NCBI GenBank assembly: GCA_937872615.1
Contig: CALMTT010000547.1
Location: 1 to 44,070 of the forward strand
Reading direction: 5' to 3'
DNA from: an uncultured Verrucomicrobiaceae bacterium
Lineage (GTDB): Bacteria > Verrucomicrobiota > Verrucomicrobiia > Verrucomicrobiales > Verrucomicrobiaceae
DNA length: 44,070 nt
Part shown: in pieces, positions 8,058-16,207 of the stretch
Numbering within the stretch: position 1 is the first letter of the stretch
Layout of the letters: each line of letters opens with the position of its first letter
Program-made: the position numbers and the translations under genes
Notes under the pieces: model-generated
Database searches by the model: none
The model's input: only the letters and a program-made list of their open reading frames with translations
What the model was told of the DNA's origin: nothing

Positions 8058-9161
8058 TCACTGCGGCCACTGGCCGTTCACGATGGGCTTGGTGGTGAGC
8101 TTCGCGGGATCGAGCACGACGTGCTTCACTTTCTTGCGCTGCCAGGTGTAGGTGATGTGCACGAGGCCGTCTTTCGTCTGGATGATCGTGGGATAGCTGA
8201 ACTCCTTCTTCGGTTCGTTTTCAAAGACCAGTGCGGCTTCCCAAGTCTTGCCGTCCTTGCTCACGGCGAGGTTCAGCGGGCTGCGGCCTTTGGCGGTGTG
8301 GTTGTAGATGAGCAGATGACGACCATCGGCGAGCGTGACGGCATCGGTGCCGGAGTTGGGGTTTGGCAGATCGGTGAGCGAAATCTCGCCCCAGGTCTTG
8401 CCAGCGTCCTCGGAGGTGATTTGGAAGACTTTGCTCTGTCGTGTGCGACCCACGGCGGCCAGTTTATCGCCACCGAGGAACAAAACGCTCGGTTGGATGG
8501 CGCTGATGGCGAGACCGTCGTGCAGCAGCTCCGTGCGCGTCCATGTTTTGCCGAGATCACTCGTGCGTTCGAAGTAGATCGCCCAGGCGCTGGGCTTTGT
8601 GTCGGTCTCGTTGCTCGTCGGGCAGAGGATGTCGCCATTGGCGAGCTGCACAGGCTTGTTCTTGATGGGGCCGAAGATGCCTTTGGGCAGTTTTTGAGCC
8701 GCAGACCATGTTTTGCCGCCATCGGTCGAGGTTTTGAGCTCGCCCCACCAGGTGCTCGGTGATGGCCCCACTTTGTAGAAGAGCATGAGTGGCCCAGTTT
8801 TTCCAAAACTGGAGCCTGGGCTCGATTCTCGGAGAGAATCGGCCACTTTCGGCTGAAAGAGCACCGGATTCCATGTGGGATGCCGTGTGCCGTCGGCTTG
8901 CACGCCATTCGCGGTTTCGACGCTCTCGGTCCATTTACCATCGGGAAGCTGGCGCGATACCCAGATGCACACGTCGGGGTTTTTCTCCGCCGTGCCGCCA
9001 AACCATGCGGTGACGAGTCCCGTGGGCGTTTCGACGATGGTGGTGGCATGAATCGAGGGATAAGGGCCAGTGTCGTAAATGTATTCGGTGGTGAGGATCG
9101 CGGGGTCAGCAGCGGCGAGTGACACCGCGGAGACAAGAAGGGCGCAGAGGGCAGATTTCAT
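8058..9161 (-). CDS. Secreted sialidase-family propeller (BNR_2 type)
   Basis: 367 residues with a signal peptide (about 1-18, ending SLAAAD). Four clear Asp-box turns lie along the chain, STDGGKTWS, TSDLGKTWT, SEDAGKTWG and SKDGKTWE, spaced as expected for a six-bladed sialidase-fold propeller of the BNR_2 group. Conserved-looking segments include HPTWNPVLF, FYKVGPSPSTWWGE and NPNSGTDAVTL. Proteins of this group occur widely in polysaccharide loci, and their exact activities vary. The FRIP motif is absent. The gene lies only 12 bases downstream of the DHDPS-family lyase gene, so the two are almost certainly co-transcribed. The lyase may process the acidic or deoxy sugar released by this enzyme. 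Confidence 0.85.
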   Translation of the reverse strand: MKSALCALLVSAVSLAAADPAILTTEYIYDTGPYPSIHATTIVETPTGLVTAWFGGTAEKNPDVCIWVSRQLPDGKWTESVETANGVQADGTRHPTWNPVLFQPKVADSLRESSPGSSFGKTGPLMLFYKVGPSPSTWWGELKTSTDGGKTWSAAQKLPKGIFGPIKNKPVQLANGDILCPTSNETDTKPSAWAIYFERTSDLGKTWTRTELLHDGLAISAIQPSVLFLGGDKLAAVGRTRQSKVFQITSEDAGKTWGEISLTDLPNPNSGTDAVTLADGRHLLIYNHTAKGRSPLNLAVSKDGKTWEAALVFENEPKKEFSYPTIIQTKDGLVHITYTWQRKKVKHVVLDPAKLTTKPIVNGQWPQ

Positions 9162-9173
9162 GGTGGTGATGGG

Positions 9174-10079
9174 TTACAAGATTCCGAGAGCGGCGAGTCT
9201 TTCACGAATGAGCTCGCGTTCCGGCTCGCGGAAGCGGTGGAAGGGCTCGGCCATGTGGTCGTCGCAAATGTTGAGGAGGCTGAGGCCGCATTTGATGCCT
9301 TTGATGATGGCGCTCTTATGCTTGCCGACGGTGTAGATGGCTCCGGCGAGCTTCATAACCTGTGCATGCAGCTCCCGCGTGCGCTGCAAATCCTGCGCGG
9401 CGGCGGCTTGATACATCTCGACGTAGAGTTTGGGATGCAGATTGGCTCCGCCATTGATGCCGCCGTGGCCGCCGAGGAGCACGGCTTCGGCCGTGAGTTC
9501 CTCAGGGCCGACGAGCACGCTCCAGTCGGCGCGTTGCTTCGCGATCTCGATGAGGCGGTGGAAGTAGATCATGTCACACGAGCTGTCTTTGACGCCGCAG
9601 ATGCCCGGCATGTCGAGAGCGCGGCGCACGAGGTCGAGTTCGAAGCTCACCTTGGTCAAACCGGGCATGTTGTAGAGAAACAACGGCAGCGGCATCTCAG
9701 CGACGAGGTCCTGCACATACTCGAGCATCTCCGGCGGCGCGGCGGGGAAGTAATAAGGCGGTGCGAGCACCACATGCGTCGCCCCAGCTTCGGCGGAGTA
9801 TTTCGCGAGGTTCACGCTTTCCGTGAAGGACGTATCAGTGATGCCCACGAGCACTGGAACGCGACTTTTGGCGACCTGGCAGGACCTTTCGATCAATTCA
9901 CGACGAAGCCGGTAGCTGAGGCTTGGACCTTCGCCGGTCGTGCCGAGCACAAACAGCCCGGAAACGCCGCCGGTGATGAGATGCTCGATGAGTCGCTCCA
10001 AACCGGCGACGTCGAGGGTGTCGCGATCACGCAAAGGGGAGACGAGGGGCGGGATGATGCCGCGGAGAGGTTGGGACAT
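9174..10079 (-). CDS. DHDPS/N-acetylneuraminate-lyase family aldolase or dehydratase
   Basis: 301 residues from the ATG at 10079. An in-frame extension to 10193 would overlap the divergent regulator. A class I aldolase TIM barrel of the DapA superfamily: the pyruvate-binding motif GTTGEG (46-51), the catalytic tyrosine in LYNMPG (Y136) and the Schiff-base lysine in GVKDSS (K164). The family includes dihydrodipicolinate synthase, sialate lyase, 2-keto-3-deoxy-sugar-acid aldolases and dehydratases. Its place as first gene of a carbohydrate operon, opposite an AraC regulator, argues for a sugar-acid lyase rather than lysine biosynthesis. The substrate is not decidable from sequence. The C-terminal helices (KHKSAIIKGIKCGL) are of normal length. 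Confidence 0.88.
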   Translation of the reverse strand: MSQPLRGIIPPLVSPLRDRDTLDVAGLERLIEHLITGGVSGLFVLGTTGEGPSLSYRLRRELIERSCQVAKSRVPVLVGITDTSFTESVNLAKYSAEAGATHVVLAPPYYFPAAPPEMLEYVQDLVAEMPLPLFLYNMPGLTKVSFELDLVRRALDMPGICGVKDSSCDMIYFHRLIEIAKQRADWSVLVGPEELTAEAVLLGGHGGINGGANLHPKLYVEMYQAAAAQDLQRTRELHAQVMKLAGAIYTVGKHKSAIIKGIKCGLSLLNICDDHMAEPFHRFREPERELIRERLAALGIL

Positions 10080-10124
10080 GGTCGGAAAGGATAAAAGGGG
10101 AAGGATCAAAGATAAAAAGGCTTC

Positions 10125-10171
10125 GGCTGACCATGTTTGGCAGCGGCTTGACGATTCTTGATGAGGCTGAC
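10125..10171. promoter_or_regulatory. Three direct repeats 20 bp apart between araC-type gene and its divergent operon
   Basis: GGCTGAC at 10125-10131, GGCTTGAC at 10145-10152 and GGCTGAC at 10165-10171 begin at exact 20-base intervals, two helical turns. The first and third extend to GGCTGACCATG and GGCTGACATG. They lie in the 103-base divergent gap between the lyase start (10079) and the regulator start (10183). Direct repeats on one helix face are the usual layout for AraC-family activators. A further polypurine stretch at 10085-10120 lies toward the lyase gene. Confidence 0.6.
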
Positions 10172-10182
10172 ATGCTCCACGC

Positions 10183-11043
10183 ATGCCCGCCACCGACCAG
10201 GCCGACTATTTTTCAACGCAAGTGATGCGCACGCGGCGCTTCTTTCTGCCCGAATGGCAGGAGCGGCAGCGTGATGGTGGGACGCTCTGCCTCGTGGGCG
10301 GCGGCTGTGAATGGTGTGCGCCGGATTTCATCGTGGACCGGCAGGATTTCCCGTTTCTGGCCTTTGAATTCGTGTCGCGCGGCAAAGGCTGTGTGACGCT
10401 GGCAAACCAGAGGCACGAGGTGGAAGTCGGGCACGCGTTCTTTTACGATTCGAGTGTGCCGCATGTGATCTCCAGCTCGGCGGAGGAGCCGATGGTGAAG
10501 TATTTCTTCAACTTCACCGGACCTCGCGCCGCCGCTTTGATGCGTGATCTTGACCTCGCGACCGGCAGTGTGCTGCGTGTGACGGATGCTTCGCGAGTGG
10601 TGACCTTGCTGGAAGAGGTCATCGATCATGCGCTGCGCGGCGGTCGCTTCGGCCTGCGAGCGGCCTGCGCGGCGCTGGAGCATGCGCTGGTGCTCTGCGC
10701 GGACAGTCGCCAGCCTGCGACGACGAAGATGGACCCTGCTTATGCGACGTATCTGCGCTGCCGTGGCCATCTGCTGCGGAACTACCCGGTGCTCAACAGC
10801 ATCGAGCAGGCCGCCCGCGCCTGTCACGTCTCCGCCGCCTACTTCACGCGTCTGTTTCAACGTTACGACACCGAGACGCCGCTGGCCTGCCTGACCCGTC
10901 TGAAGCTCTCGCAAGCCGCGATCAAGCTGCGCCAGCCTGATGCGCTGGTGAAAAATGTGGCCGCCGAGCTCGGCTACAAGTCCGCCGCGCATTTTTCACG
11001 GGCTTACAAGGCCTGGAGCGGAAGATCGCCGCGTGGTGGTTGA
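10183..11043 (+). CDS. AraC-family transcriptional regulator with cupin sensor domain
   Basis: 286 residues. The N-terminal half (about 30-130) is a cupin-like ligand-binding domain (FEFVSRGKGCVTL, HEVEVGHAFFYDSSVPHVI). The C-terminal 100 residues contain the two AraC helix-turn-helix units: first around NSIEQAARACHVSAAYFTRLFQ, second around VKNVAAELGYKSAAHFSRAY, ending in the typical W-x-G-R-S-P-R. It should sense a sugar or sugar acid and control the divergent lyase/sialidase-like genes, probably through the 20-bp repeats at 10125-10171. Possible control of the GH32-porter unit further down is inference. It ends 48 bases before recN on the same strand, with no terminator seen. Confidence 0.92.
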   Translation: MPATDQADYFSTQVMRTRRFFLPEWQERQRDGGTLCLVGGGCEWCAPDFIVDRQDFPFLAFEFVSRGKGCVTLANQRHEVEVGHAFFYDSSVPHVISSSAEEPMVKYFFNFTGPRAAALMRDLDLATGSVLRVTDASRVVTLLEEVIDHALRGGRFGLRAACAALEHALVLCADSRQPATTKMDPAYATYLRCRGHLLRNYPVLNSIEQAARACHVSAAYFTRLFQRYDTETPLACLTRLKLSQAAIKLRQPDALVKNVAAELGYKSAAHFSRAYKAWSGRSPRGG

Positions 11044-11091
11044 AATGCGCCGGGGACTTCCCATCTTCGCGGACCTCCAAACCGCCGCCGC

Positions 11092-12756
11092 ATGCTTTCT
11101 GTCCTCAAAATCCGCAACCTCGCTCTCGTCGAAGACGTGACTTGGGAACTCGCGGCGGGGCTGGTGGGCGTGACGGGCGAGACGGGTGCGGGCAAATCGA
11201 TCATCGTGGGCGCTTTGAAGCTCATCCTCGGCGAGCGGGCGGACCGCTCACTCATTCGAACGGGGCAGGATGCCTGCACGGTGGAGGCGAGTTTTCATCT
11301 GAAGGACACGCGGGCCATTGACGCCGTGCTGGAGGAGGCGGGGCTGGAACCGTGCCAGGATGGCGAGCTGATCGTGAAGCGCACGATCAGCGCCAGCGGG
11401 GCGAACAAGCAGTTCGTAAACTGCTCGCCGGTCACCATCCAGGTGCTCAAAGGCCTCGGCGAGTTTTTGGTCGATCTGCACGGGCCGCACGATCATCAGT
11501 CGCTGAACTCGCGGGAGCGGCAGCTCGACATGCTGGACAAGTTTGCCGGCATCGAGGAAGCGCTCACGAAGTATGAGGCGGCCTGGAAAGAATGGCGTGC
11601 GGCCGTGACCGAGCTCGATGAGTTGGAAAATTCCGAGCGGGCGGGCAGCCAGCAGATCGACATGCTGAAGTTTCAAGCGAATGAAATCGCCTCAGCAGAC
11701 CTGAAAGCGGGCGAGGAAGAGGAAATCGAGTCGAAGCATCGCATCGCGGCGAATGGCGCACGTCTGGCGGAGCTTTGCGGAGCGATCACGAGCCGCCTCA
11801 GCGAGGGCGAAGGCAGTGTGGTGGATGGTTTGCGCGAGATCAGCCGTAGCATCCACGAGCTGGAGAAGATCGATCCGGGCACGGCGAAGATGTTTGAGGG
11901 CTTCAAATCCGCGCAGATCGAGCTGACGGAGCTGGAGAGCAGCGTGGCGGATTACGCGGAGGAGCTGGAGATTGATCCGGCGGAGCTGGTGAGGCTCGAA
12001 AGCCGCATCGACACGATTCAAAAGCTGAAGCGGAAGTATGGCCGCACGATTGGCGAGATTTTGGAGTTCCTGGCCGAGACCGAGCGCAAACTGAGCCGCA
12101 TCGAAAATCGCGGTGAAGAGATCGCGAAGCTGCAAAAACTCGTCCAGGAACGCGAGGCGGACGTTTTGAAGCTCGGGAAGCAAATCTCGAAGAAACGGGC
12201 CGATGCGGCCCCGAAGCTCGCCAAAGAGGTCGCAAGCCATTTGAGCGATCTCGGCTTCAAACAGAGCGTTTTTGCCGCGCAACTCACGAACCTTTCCGAA
12301 CCCTCCAAGAGCGGCCTGGAGGAGGTCGATTTCCATTTTGCACCGAATCCGGGCGAGCCGTCGAAGCCGCTGCGCATGACGGCGAGCAGCGGGGAAATGT
12401 CTCGCGTGCTACTGGCCGTGAAAAGCGCCCTGGCGAAGCAGGATGCGGTGCCGCTTCTCGTGTTTGATGAGATTGATGCGAACGTCGGCGGCAACATCGC
12501 CGAGGCTGTGGGCCGCAAGATGGCGGCGCTGGGTGCCACGCATCAGGTGATCGCCATCACGCACTTCCCGCAGGTGGCCTCGCTGGCGAAGAGTCACTTT
12601 GTGGTGACCAAAGAAATCAAAGGCGGTCACACCAAGTCCGAAATCGCCGAGGTGGCAGGTGACGAGCGGGTGGAAGAGCTGGCGAGGATGCTCGGTGGCA
12701 GTGCCGCGAGTGCCCGGGAGCATGCGAAGAGCCTGCTCAAGGGCGCGGCAAAGTGA
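11092..12756 (+). CDS. recN: DNA repair ATPase RecN
   Basis: SMC-like ATPase that helps process DNA double-strand breaks by binding DNA ends and sister chromatids. 554 residues, the normal length for RecN. The N-terminus LKIRNLALVEDV leads into Walker A GETGAGKS (29-36). The middle (about 150-390) is a long acidic and basic coiled coil. The C-terminal ATPase half has the ABC signature SSGEMSRVLLAVKSAL (around 430) and Walker B LLVFDEIDANVGG (around 455). ITHFPQVAS, with the switch His, follows. No LexA-like box was spotted in the 48 bases upstream. Its TGA and the convergent gene's stop lie back to back in the palindrome TGATCA (12754-12759). Confidence 0.97.
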   Translation: MLSVLKIRNLALVEDVTWELAAGLVGVTGETGAGKSIIVGALKLILGERADRSLIRTGQDACTVEASFHLKDTRAIDAVLEEAGLEPCQDGELIVKRTISASGANKQFVNCSPVTIQVLKGLGEFLVDLHGPHDHQSLNSRERQLDMLDKFAGIEEALTKYEAAWKEWRAAVTELDELENSERAGSQQIDMLKFQANEIASADLKAGEEEEIESKHRIAANGARLAELCGAITSRLSEGEGSVVDGLREISRSIHELEKIDPGTAKMFEGFKSAQIELTELESSVADYAEELEIDPAELVRLESRIDTIQKLKRKYGRTIGEILEFLAETERKLSRIENRGEEIAKLQKLVQEREADVLKLGKQISKKRADAAPKLAKEVASHLSDLGFKQSVFAAQLTNLSEPSKSGLEEVDFHFAPNPGEPSKPLRMTASSGEMSRVLLAVKSALAKQDAVPLLVFDEIDANVGGNIAEAVGRKMAALGATHQVIAITHFPQVASLAKSHFVVTKEIKGGHTKSEIAEVAGDERVEELARMLGGSAASAREHAKSLLKGAAK

Positions 12757-13080
12757 TCAATTGGGTTTCAAGAAGACGCGTGGTGGACGTCCACGGACTC
12801 GCCTGAGCGAGGCGCTCAGCGCAAGGCTGCCGAGCTGCGTTTGAGCGTTCCAGTCTTTCCGCGGTTTCTTTCCGCTGCTGAACCACTTCATGCCGTTGTT
12901 GATCCATTGCTGGCGATACTCGTCGTAGGTGAGGCCTTTGTCGTCATCGGTGACTCCAAATTGGAATCCGCAACTGGGACAGATTTCGAGCGAGGCGCCG
13001 CCAGTGCGGTTACGCGGCGGCTCGTGGAGCTCGTCGTAGCCGCACACGGGGCAGATGTGCGTGGTGGTGGAGGTTCTCAT
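12757..13080 (-). CDS. Small zinc-ribbon protein (CPVCGY...CPSCGF)
   Basis: 107 residues. Two CPxC knuckles (C10/C13 in CPVCGY and C34/C37 in CPSCGF) form a zinc ribbon. Next come the conserved-looking segments TYDEYRQQWINNG and KWFSSGKKP. Proteins with this exact plan are widespread in bacteria and have no settled function. The last 20 residues are rich in Arg and look poorly conserved. The gene starts 21 bases after the stop of the secreted toxin-like protein (13102-13851), so the two are probably co-transcribed. An immunity or chaperone role for that protein is possible but unproven. Its stop abuts that of recN. Confidence 0.8.
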   Translation of the reverse strand: MRTSTTTHICPVCGYDELHEPPRNRTGGASLEICPSCGFQFGVTDDDKGLTYDEYRQQWINNGMKWFSSGKKPRKDWNAQTQLGSLALSASLRRVRGRPPRVFLKPN

Positions 13081-13101
13081 GGCTGGGTTTTGGGGGACTT
13101 T

Positions 13102-13851
13102 TTAGCGGGCGGAGAAACGCAGCTCCGCAGGCTTCACGGGACGACCGGGCTGACGCTGCCAGTAGGTGGCGCTCTCGGGCTTGAAGAAGGTCTTTGTGCG
13201 GCCGCTCTCGTTGTAGGCGGCGAAGGCACGCGTTTTAGGGTCAAAGACACGCAGCGTGCCATCGGTGGCATCGAGCTTCATCGGCAGTCCCTCGGCACGG
13301 GCGCGTTGCAAAAAGAGCCAGGCTTGAGCGGCATAGTCATCGGGGGATCTGCTGGAGAAATCGCGACCATGACGATCAAAGTGATCCTGCAGGCTGGAGA
13401 TATTCCCCCAGGTCTGCCGTGTTGGAGGAGCCTGAGCGGGGATGGCAGCTTTCGGCGCGGGCTTTTTCTCCGGCGTGATCGCGTCGAGCACACGACGGAC
13501 GATGGAAGGCGGGGGATTGGCGGCGGGTGCGTTCCCGCTGGTGGTAAAGGTGCCGGTGGCAAGCTGCTGGCGGGCGCTGCCAAGACTGTAATGATAGATG
13601 GTGCCAGTGGAGAGGCCGCTGAGCGTGACTTCGTGATCCGCGGTGACGGCACCCTCGACCTTTTGATTCAATTGAGCCGCGTTCAGGCCGTAGCTCAGAC
13701 GCGTGCCGCACGGCACATCCGTCTTCCATTGCACCGTCGCTCCGGTGGCCTTGGTCATGACCTTCGGGCTGCCCACGAGCTCGACCGCATGCACCCATGC
13801 GCCGGAAATGACGACGACGAGGCAAAGCAGGAAAGCTGGGGTTCCTTTCAT
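13102..13851 (-). CDS. Secreted FN3-domain protein with toxin-like (BECR-type) C-terminus
   Basis: 249 residues with a signal peptide (about 1-22). Residues about 24-105 read as a fibronectin-III/purple-phosphatase-N-like beta sandwich (ATVQWKTD, TRLSYGLN, HEVTLSGLSTGTIYHYSL). A Pro/Ala linker (107-147) follows. The last 100 residues contain SLQDHFDRHGRDFSSRSPDD (153-172, H157 and H161), then RVFDPKTRAFAAYNESGRTK and TFFKP (201-225). This order, H-x3-H-G-x-x-F, then DPxTxxFA and TFFKP, resembles nuclease domains at the C-termini of polymorphic toxins and phage head proteins (BECR fold). The match is by pattern memory only. It lies 57 bases downstream of galE and 21 bases upstream of the zinc-ribbon gene. 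Confidence 0.7.
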   Translation of the reverse strand: MKGTPAFLLCLVVVISGAWVHAVELVGSPKVMTKATGATVQWKTDVPCGTRLSYGLNAAQLNQKVEGAVTADHEVTLSGLSTGTIYHYSLGSARQQLATGTFTTSGNAPAANPPPSIVRRVLDAITPEKKPAPKAAIPAQAPPTRQTWGNISSLQDHFDRHGRDFSSRSPDDYAAQAWLFLQRARAEGLPMKLDATDGTLRVFDPKTRAFAAYNESGRTKTFFKPESATYWQRQPGRPVKPAELRFSAR

Positions 13852-13908
13852 GAGGGGGGTTTTGGAGGTTTTGAGGGTCTTCGTTAGATAAGCCCACCTT
13901 GGATTCGT

Positions 13909-14913
13909 TCAATCCGCGTATCGACCACCACACGGACCGGTCATCCACTTCCACGCGCTTTCGATGTGTTCGCGAGGATCGAGATGAGCGGCTTTCCAGC
14001 CGATGACCTTCGCGGCGAGCGCAGGATCAGCGACGAGCTCGGAGGGATCACCTGCACGACGCTCGCCATACACGACGGGGATGGTCTTGCCGGTGACGGC
14101 CTCGGCCGTGGCGATGATTTCCTTGACGCTGAAGCCTCGTCCGGTGCCGAGGTTGATCGCGATCGTGTCTCCACCTTCGCGCAAATAGTTCAAAGCCAGG
14201 GCGTGAGCGCTGGCGAGATCGCACACGTGGATGTAGTCGCGGATGCAGGTGCCGTCCGGCGTGGGGTAATCGGTTCCGAAGACGGTAATGTGCGGGCGCT
14301 GGCCTGTGGCGGCTTGCAGGACAAGAGGAATCAGGTGGGTCTCAGGGTTGTGATCCTCACCGATCTCGCCGCTCGGATGGCAGCCGGAGGCATTGAAGTA
14401 GCGCAGGAAAACTGCCTTCAGACCCCAGGCACGCTCGCAATCACGCAGCACGCGCTCGAGCATCCACTTCGAGGCGCCATAGGGGTTCACCGGCGCCTGC
14501 GGATGCGTTTCATCGATCGGGATACGCACGGGATCGCCATACGTCGCGCAGGTGGAGGAAAAGATGAAGCGCTGGCAACCATGACGCTGCATGGCCTCGA
14601 GCAGCGCGAGCGGCGCGGCGAGGTTGTTGCGATAATACTTCAGCGGATCGGTGACGGACTCGCCCACATACGCAAAGGCGGCGAAGTGCAGCACCGCCTC
14701 CGGTTTGTGCTCGCTGAAGAGCTTTTCAAGCAGCGCGGCATCCGCCATCTCACCTTCGATGAAGGTCACGCGATCCATCGGCAAGGCATCACGATGACCG
14801 AAGACGAGATTGTCGAGCACGATGACGCGTTCGTGCTGGTCCAGCAGATGACGAACGGTGTGTGAGCCGATGTAGCCGGCGCCGCCGGTGATGAGGAGAG
14901 GTCCTTTAGACAT
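13909..14913 (-). CDS. galE: UDP-glucose 4-epimerase
   Basis: Interconverts UDP-glucose and UDP-galactose for the Leloir pathway and for glycan precursors. 334 residues, standard length. The NAD-binding glycine motif GGAGYIG lies at 10-16. The catalytic SDR residues are in FSSTCATYG (S119/S120/T121) and YGASK (Y145, K149). HFAAFAYVGESV and the C-terminal NLGTGRGFSVKEII and RAGDPSELVADP segments identify GalE rather than other sugar-nucleotide epimerases. It lies 66 bases downstream of upp on the same strand. No other galactose genes are nearby, which suggests use in polysaccharide or lipopolysaccharide synthesis. Confidence 0.96.
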   Translation of the reverse strand: MSKGPLLITGGAGYIGSHTVRHLLDQHERVIVLDNLVFGHRDALPMDRVTFIEGEMADAALLEKLFSEHKPEAVLHFAAFAYVGESVTDPLKYYRNNLAAPLALLEAMQRHGCQRFIFSSTCATYGDPVRIPIDETHPQAPVNPYGASKWMLERVLRDCERAWGLKAVFLRYFNASGCHPSGEIGEDHNPETHLIPLVLQAATGQRPHITVFGTDYPTPDGTCIRDYIHVCDLASAHALALNYLREGGDTIAINLGTGRGFSVKEIIATAEAVTGKTIPVVYGERRAGDPSELVADPALAAKVIGWKAAHLDPREHIESAWKWMTGPCGGRYAD

Positions 14914-14979
14914 TGCGGAAATACAGCCGTGGTCGGTGCTGCTGCCAAATGGAGAATGCTTTAGGCCTCAAAGACATGT

Positions 14980-15603
14980 CTAAACCGTCCCGAAGTAGCG
15001 ATCACCCGCGTCGCCGAGGCCGGGAACGATGTAGCTGCGGTCGTTCAAACCGTCATCAATGGCAGCGGTGACAATGCGGACGTCCGGATGCGCCTTGGAA
15101 AGAGCCGCGATGCCTTCCGGACAACTCACCACGCACAGCATGGTGATGCGGGAGGCCCCGGCGGCCTTCACCTGGCGCACCGCCTCGACCGCGCTGCCAC
15201 CGGTGGCGAGCATCGGATCAAGCAGAAACACATCCGCCTCGGCGATCACGGGCGGCAGATTCGCATAGTAAGGCTGCGGCTGCGCCGTCTCCTCGTTTCG
15301 CTTGATGCCGACATGCGCCACGCAGGCATCCGGCACGAGCGAAAGGATGCCATCGAGCAAGCCAAGGCCTGCGCGAAGGATCGGCACAAAGACCATCGGC
15401 CGCGCCAACTTCACACCGTTCGTTTCTTGCAGCGGAGTCTGCACGCGGATCGCGGCGACGGGCAGGTCACGCGTGGCTTCGAGGAAGAGCATGCGCCCGA
15501 GGAGGTTCAGATGCCGGCGAAAGCGATGCGGTGGCGTCGAGGCGTCACGCATTTCTGTGAGATGGCATTGGGCGAGCGGATGGGAGACGACGGCGGGCTG
15601 CAT
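14980..15603 (-). CDS. upp: Uracil phosphoribosyltransferase
   Basis: Pyrimidine salvage: uracil plus PRPP gives UMP. 207 residues from the ATG at 15603, matching the usual 208-209; a TTG 27 bases upstream is disfavoured. The PRPP-binding motif DPMLATGGS is at 129-137, VPILRAGLGLLDG at 73-85, and the uracil-binding tail YIVPGLGDAGDRYFGT at the C-terminus. It is divergent from the lipoprotein gene at 15662 with 58 bases between starts, and it heads the minus-strand run upp, galE, FN3 protein, zinc ribbon. Confidence 0.97.
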   Translation of the reverse strand: MQPAVVSHPLAQCHLTEMRDASTPPHRFRRHLNLLGRMLFLEATRDLPVAAIRVQTPLQETNGVKLARPMVFVPILRAGLGLLDGILSLVPDACVAHVGIKRNEETAQPQPYYANLPPVIAEADVFLLDPMLATGGSAVEAVRQVKAAGASRITMLCVVSCPEGIAALSKAHPDVRIVTAAIDDGLNDRSYIVPGLGDAGDRYFGTV

Positions 15604-15661
15604 GCGGCCATCGTGGCAAAGATTTCTCAACGCGACAAGGCCGCCGTGTTACTATCGCGGC

Positions 15662-16108
15662 ATGAAAACATCAAAAATCGCCCTCGGCCTCGCGGTTGTG
15701 CTGCTCGCTGGATGTGTCACCGATGGCCCCGACCTGTCGTTACCGGAAACGAGCAGCCGCGATGACTACAAGAGCACCGGCGGCGCGGCGAGTTTCCGCC
15801 TCTCCGAGGCCGATTATGCCCGTCATGCGGAACGCGAAGCCCTCCGAGCCGAGGAGAATGCCGCGGCGATGGCGCAGCCCGGCGGCACGGTGATGTATCA
15901 GCAGAATGAAACAGGCTTGTTTGGCACGCGCAGTTCCAGCGGCGTCATTCGCTCCACCGGTGGTGTGCAGAGCTATCAAACCATCGGCAATCAACCGGTG
16001 CAGCCCGGCATGACCATTCCGGGTTACAACTATCCCGCGCCCTCGGTGAATGGCGGTCCCGGCACTTACATCGACGCGAGAACCGGACGGATGATGTACA
16101 AGCGGTGA
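15662..16108 (+). CDS. Small lipoprotein of unknown function
   Basis: 148 residues from the ATG at 15662. The frame is open further upstream, but that part is antisense to upp. The N-terminus is a lipoprotein signal with lipobox LLAGC (C18). The mature part is rich in Gly, Ser, Gln and Pro and largely disordered-looking, with repeated S-x-G-G-V and T-G-G units (RSTGGVQSYQTIGNQ). It ends in ARTGRMMYKR. No catalytic motif. Likely an envelope-anchored structural or stress-type lipoprotein; nothing more specific can be supported. Confidence 0.75.
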   Translation: MKTSKIALGLAVVLLAGCVTDGPDLSLPETSSRDDYKSTGGAASFRLSEADYARHAEREALRAEENAAAMAQPGGTVMYQQNETGLFGTRSSSGVIRSTGGVQSYQTIGNQPVQPGMTIPGYNYPAPSVNGGPGTYIDARTGRMMYKR

Positions 16109-16125
16109 AGCCCGCCTTCTGTCGG

Positions 16126-16184
16126 GATCATTCATGATCTGCGGTGCGTTTTGAGCATTCGATTTTCATGCTGCTGTCGAATGC
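16126..16184. other. Two inverted repeats between convergent genes
   Basis: GATCAT-TC-ATGATC (16126-16139) and GCATTCGA...TCGAATGC (16155-16162 with 16177-16184, 14-base loop) are perfect inverted repeats. They lie in the 99-base gap between the lipoprotein stop and the TPR gene stop. Neither is followed by a T tract on either strand. They may be inefficient bidirectional terminators or 3'-end stabilising hairpins. Confidence 0.45.
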
Positions 16185-16207
16185 CGGGGATTCACATTCG
16201 TGGAGAG

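Noticed and set aside
9174..10079. Calling the lyase N-acetylneuraminate lyase (nanA)
   Set aside because: Sialidase-like neighbours made this tempting, but no epimerase, kinase or sialate transporter is present, and the motifs fit the whole DHDPS superfamily.
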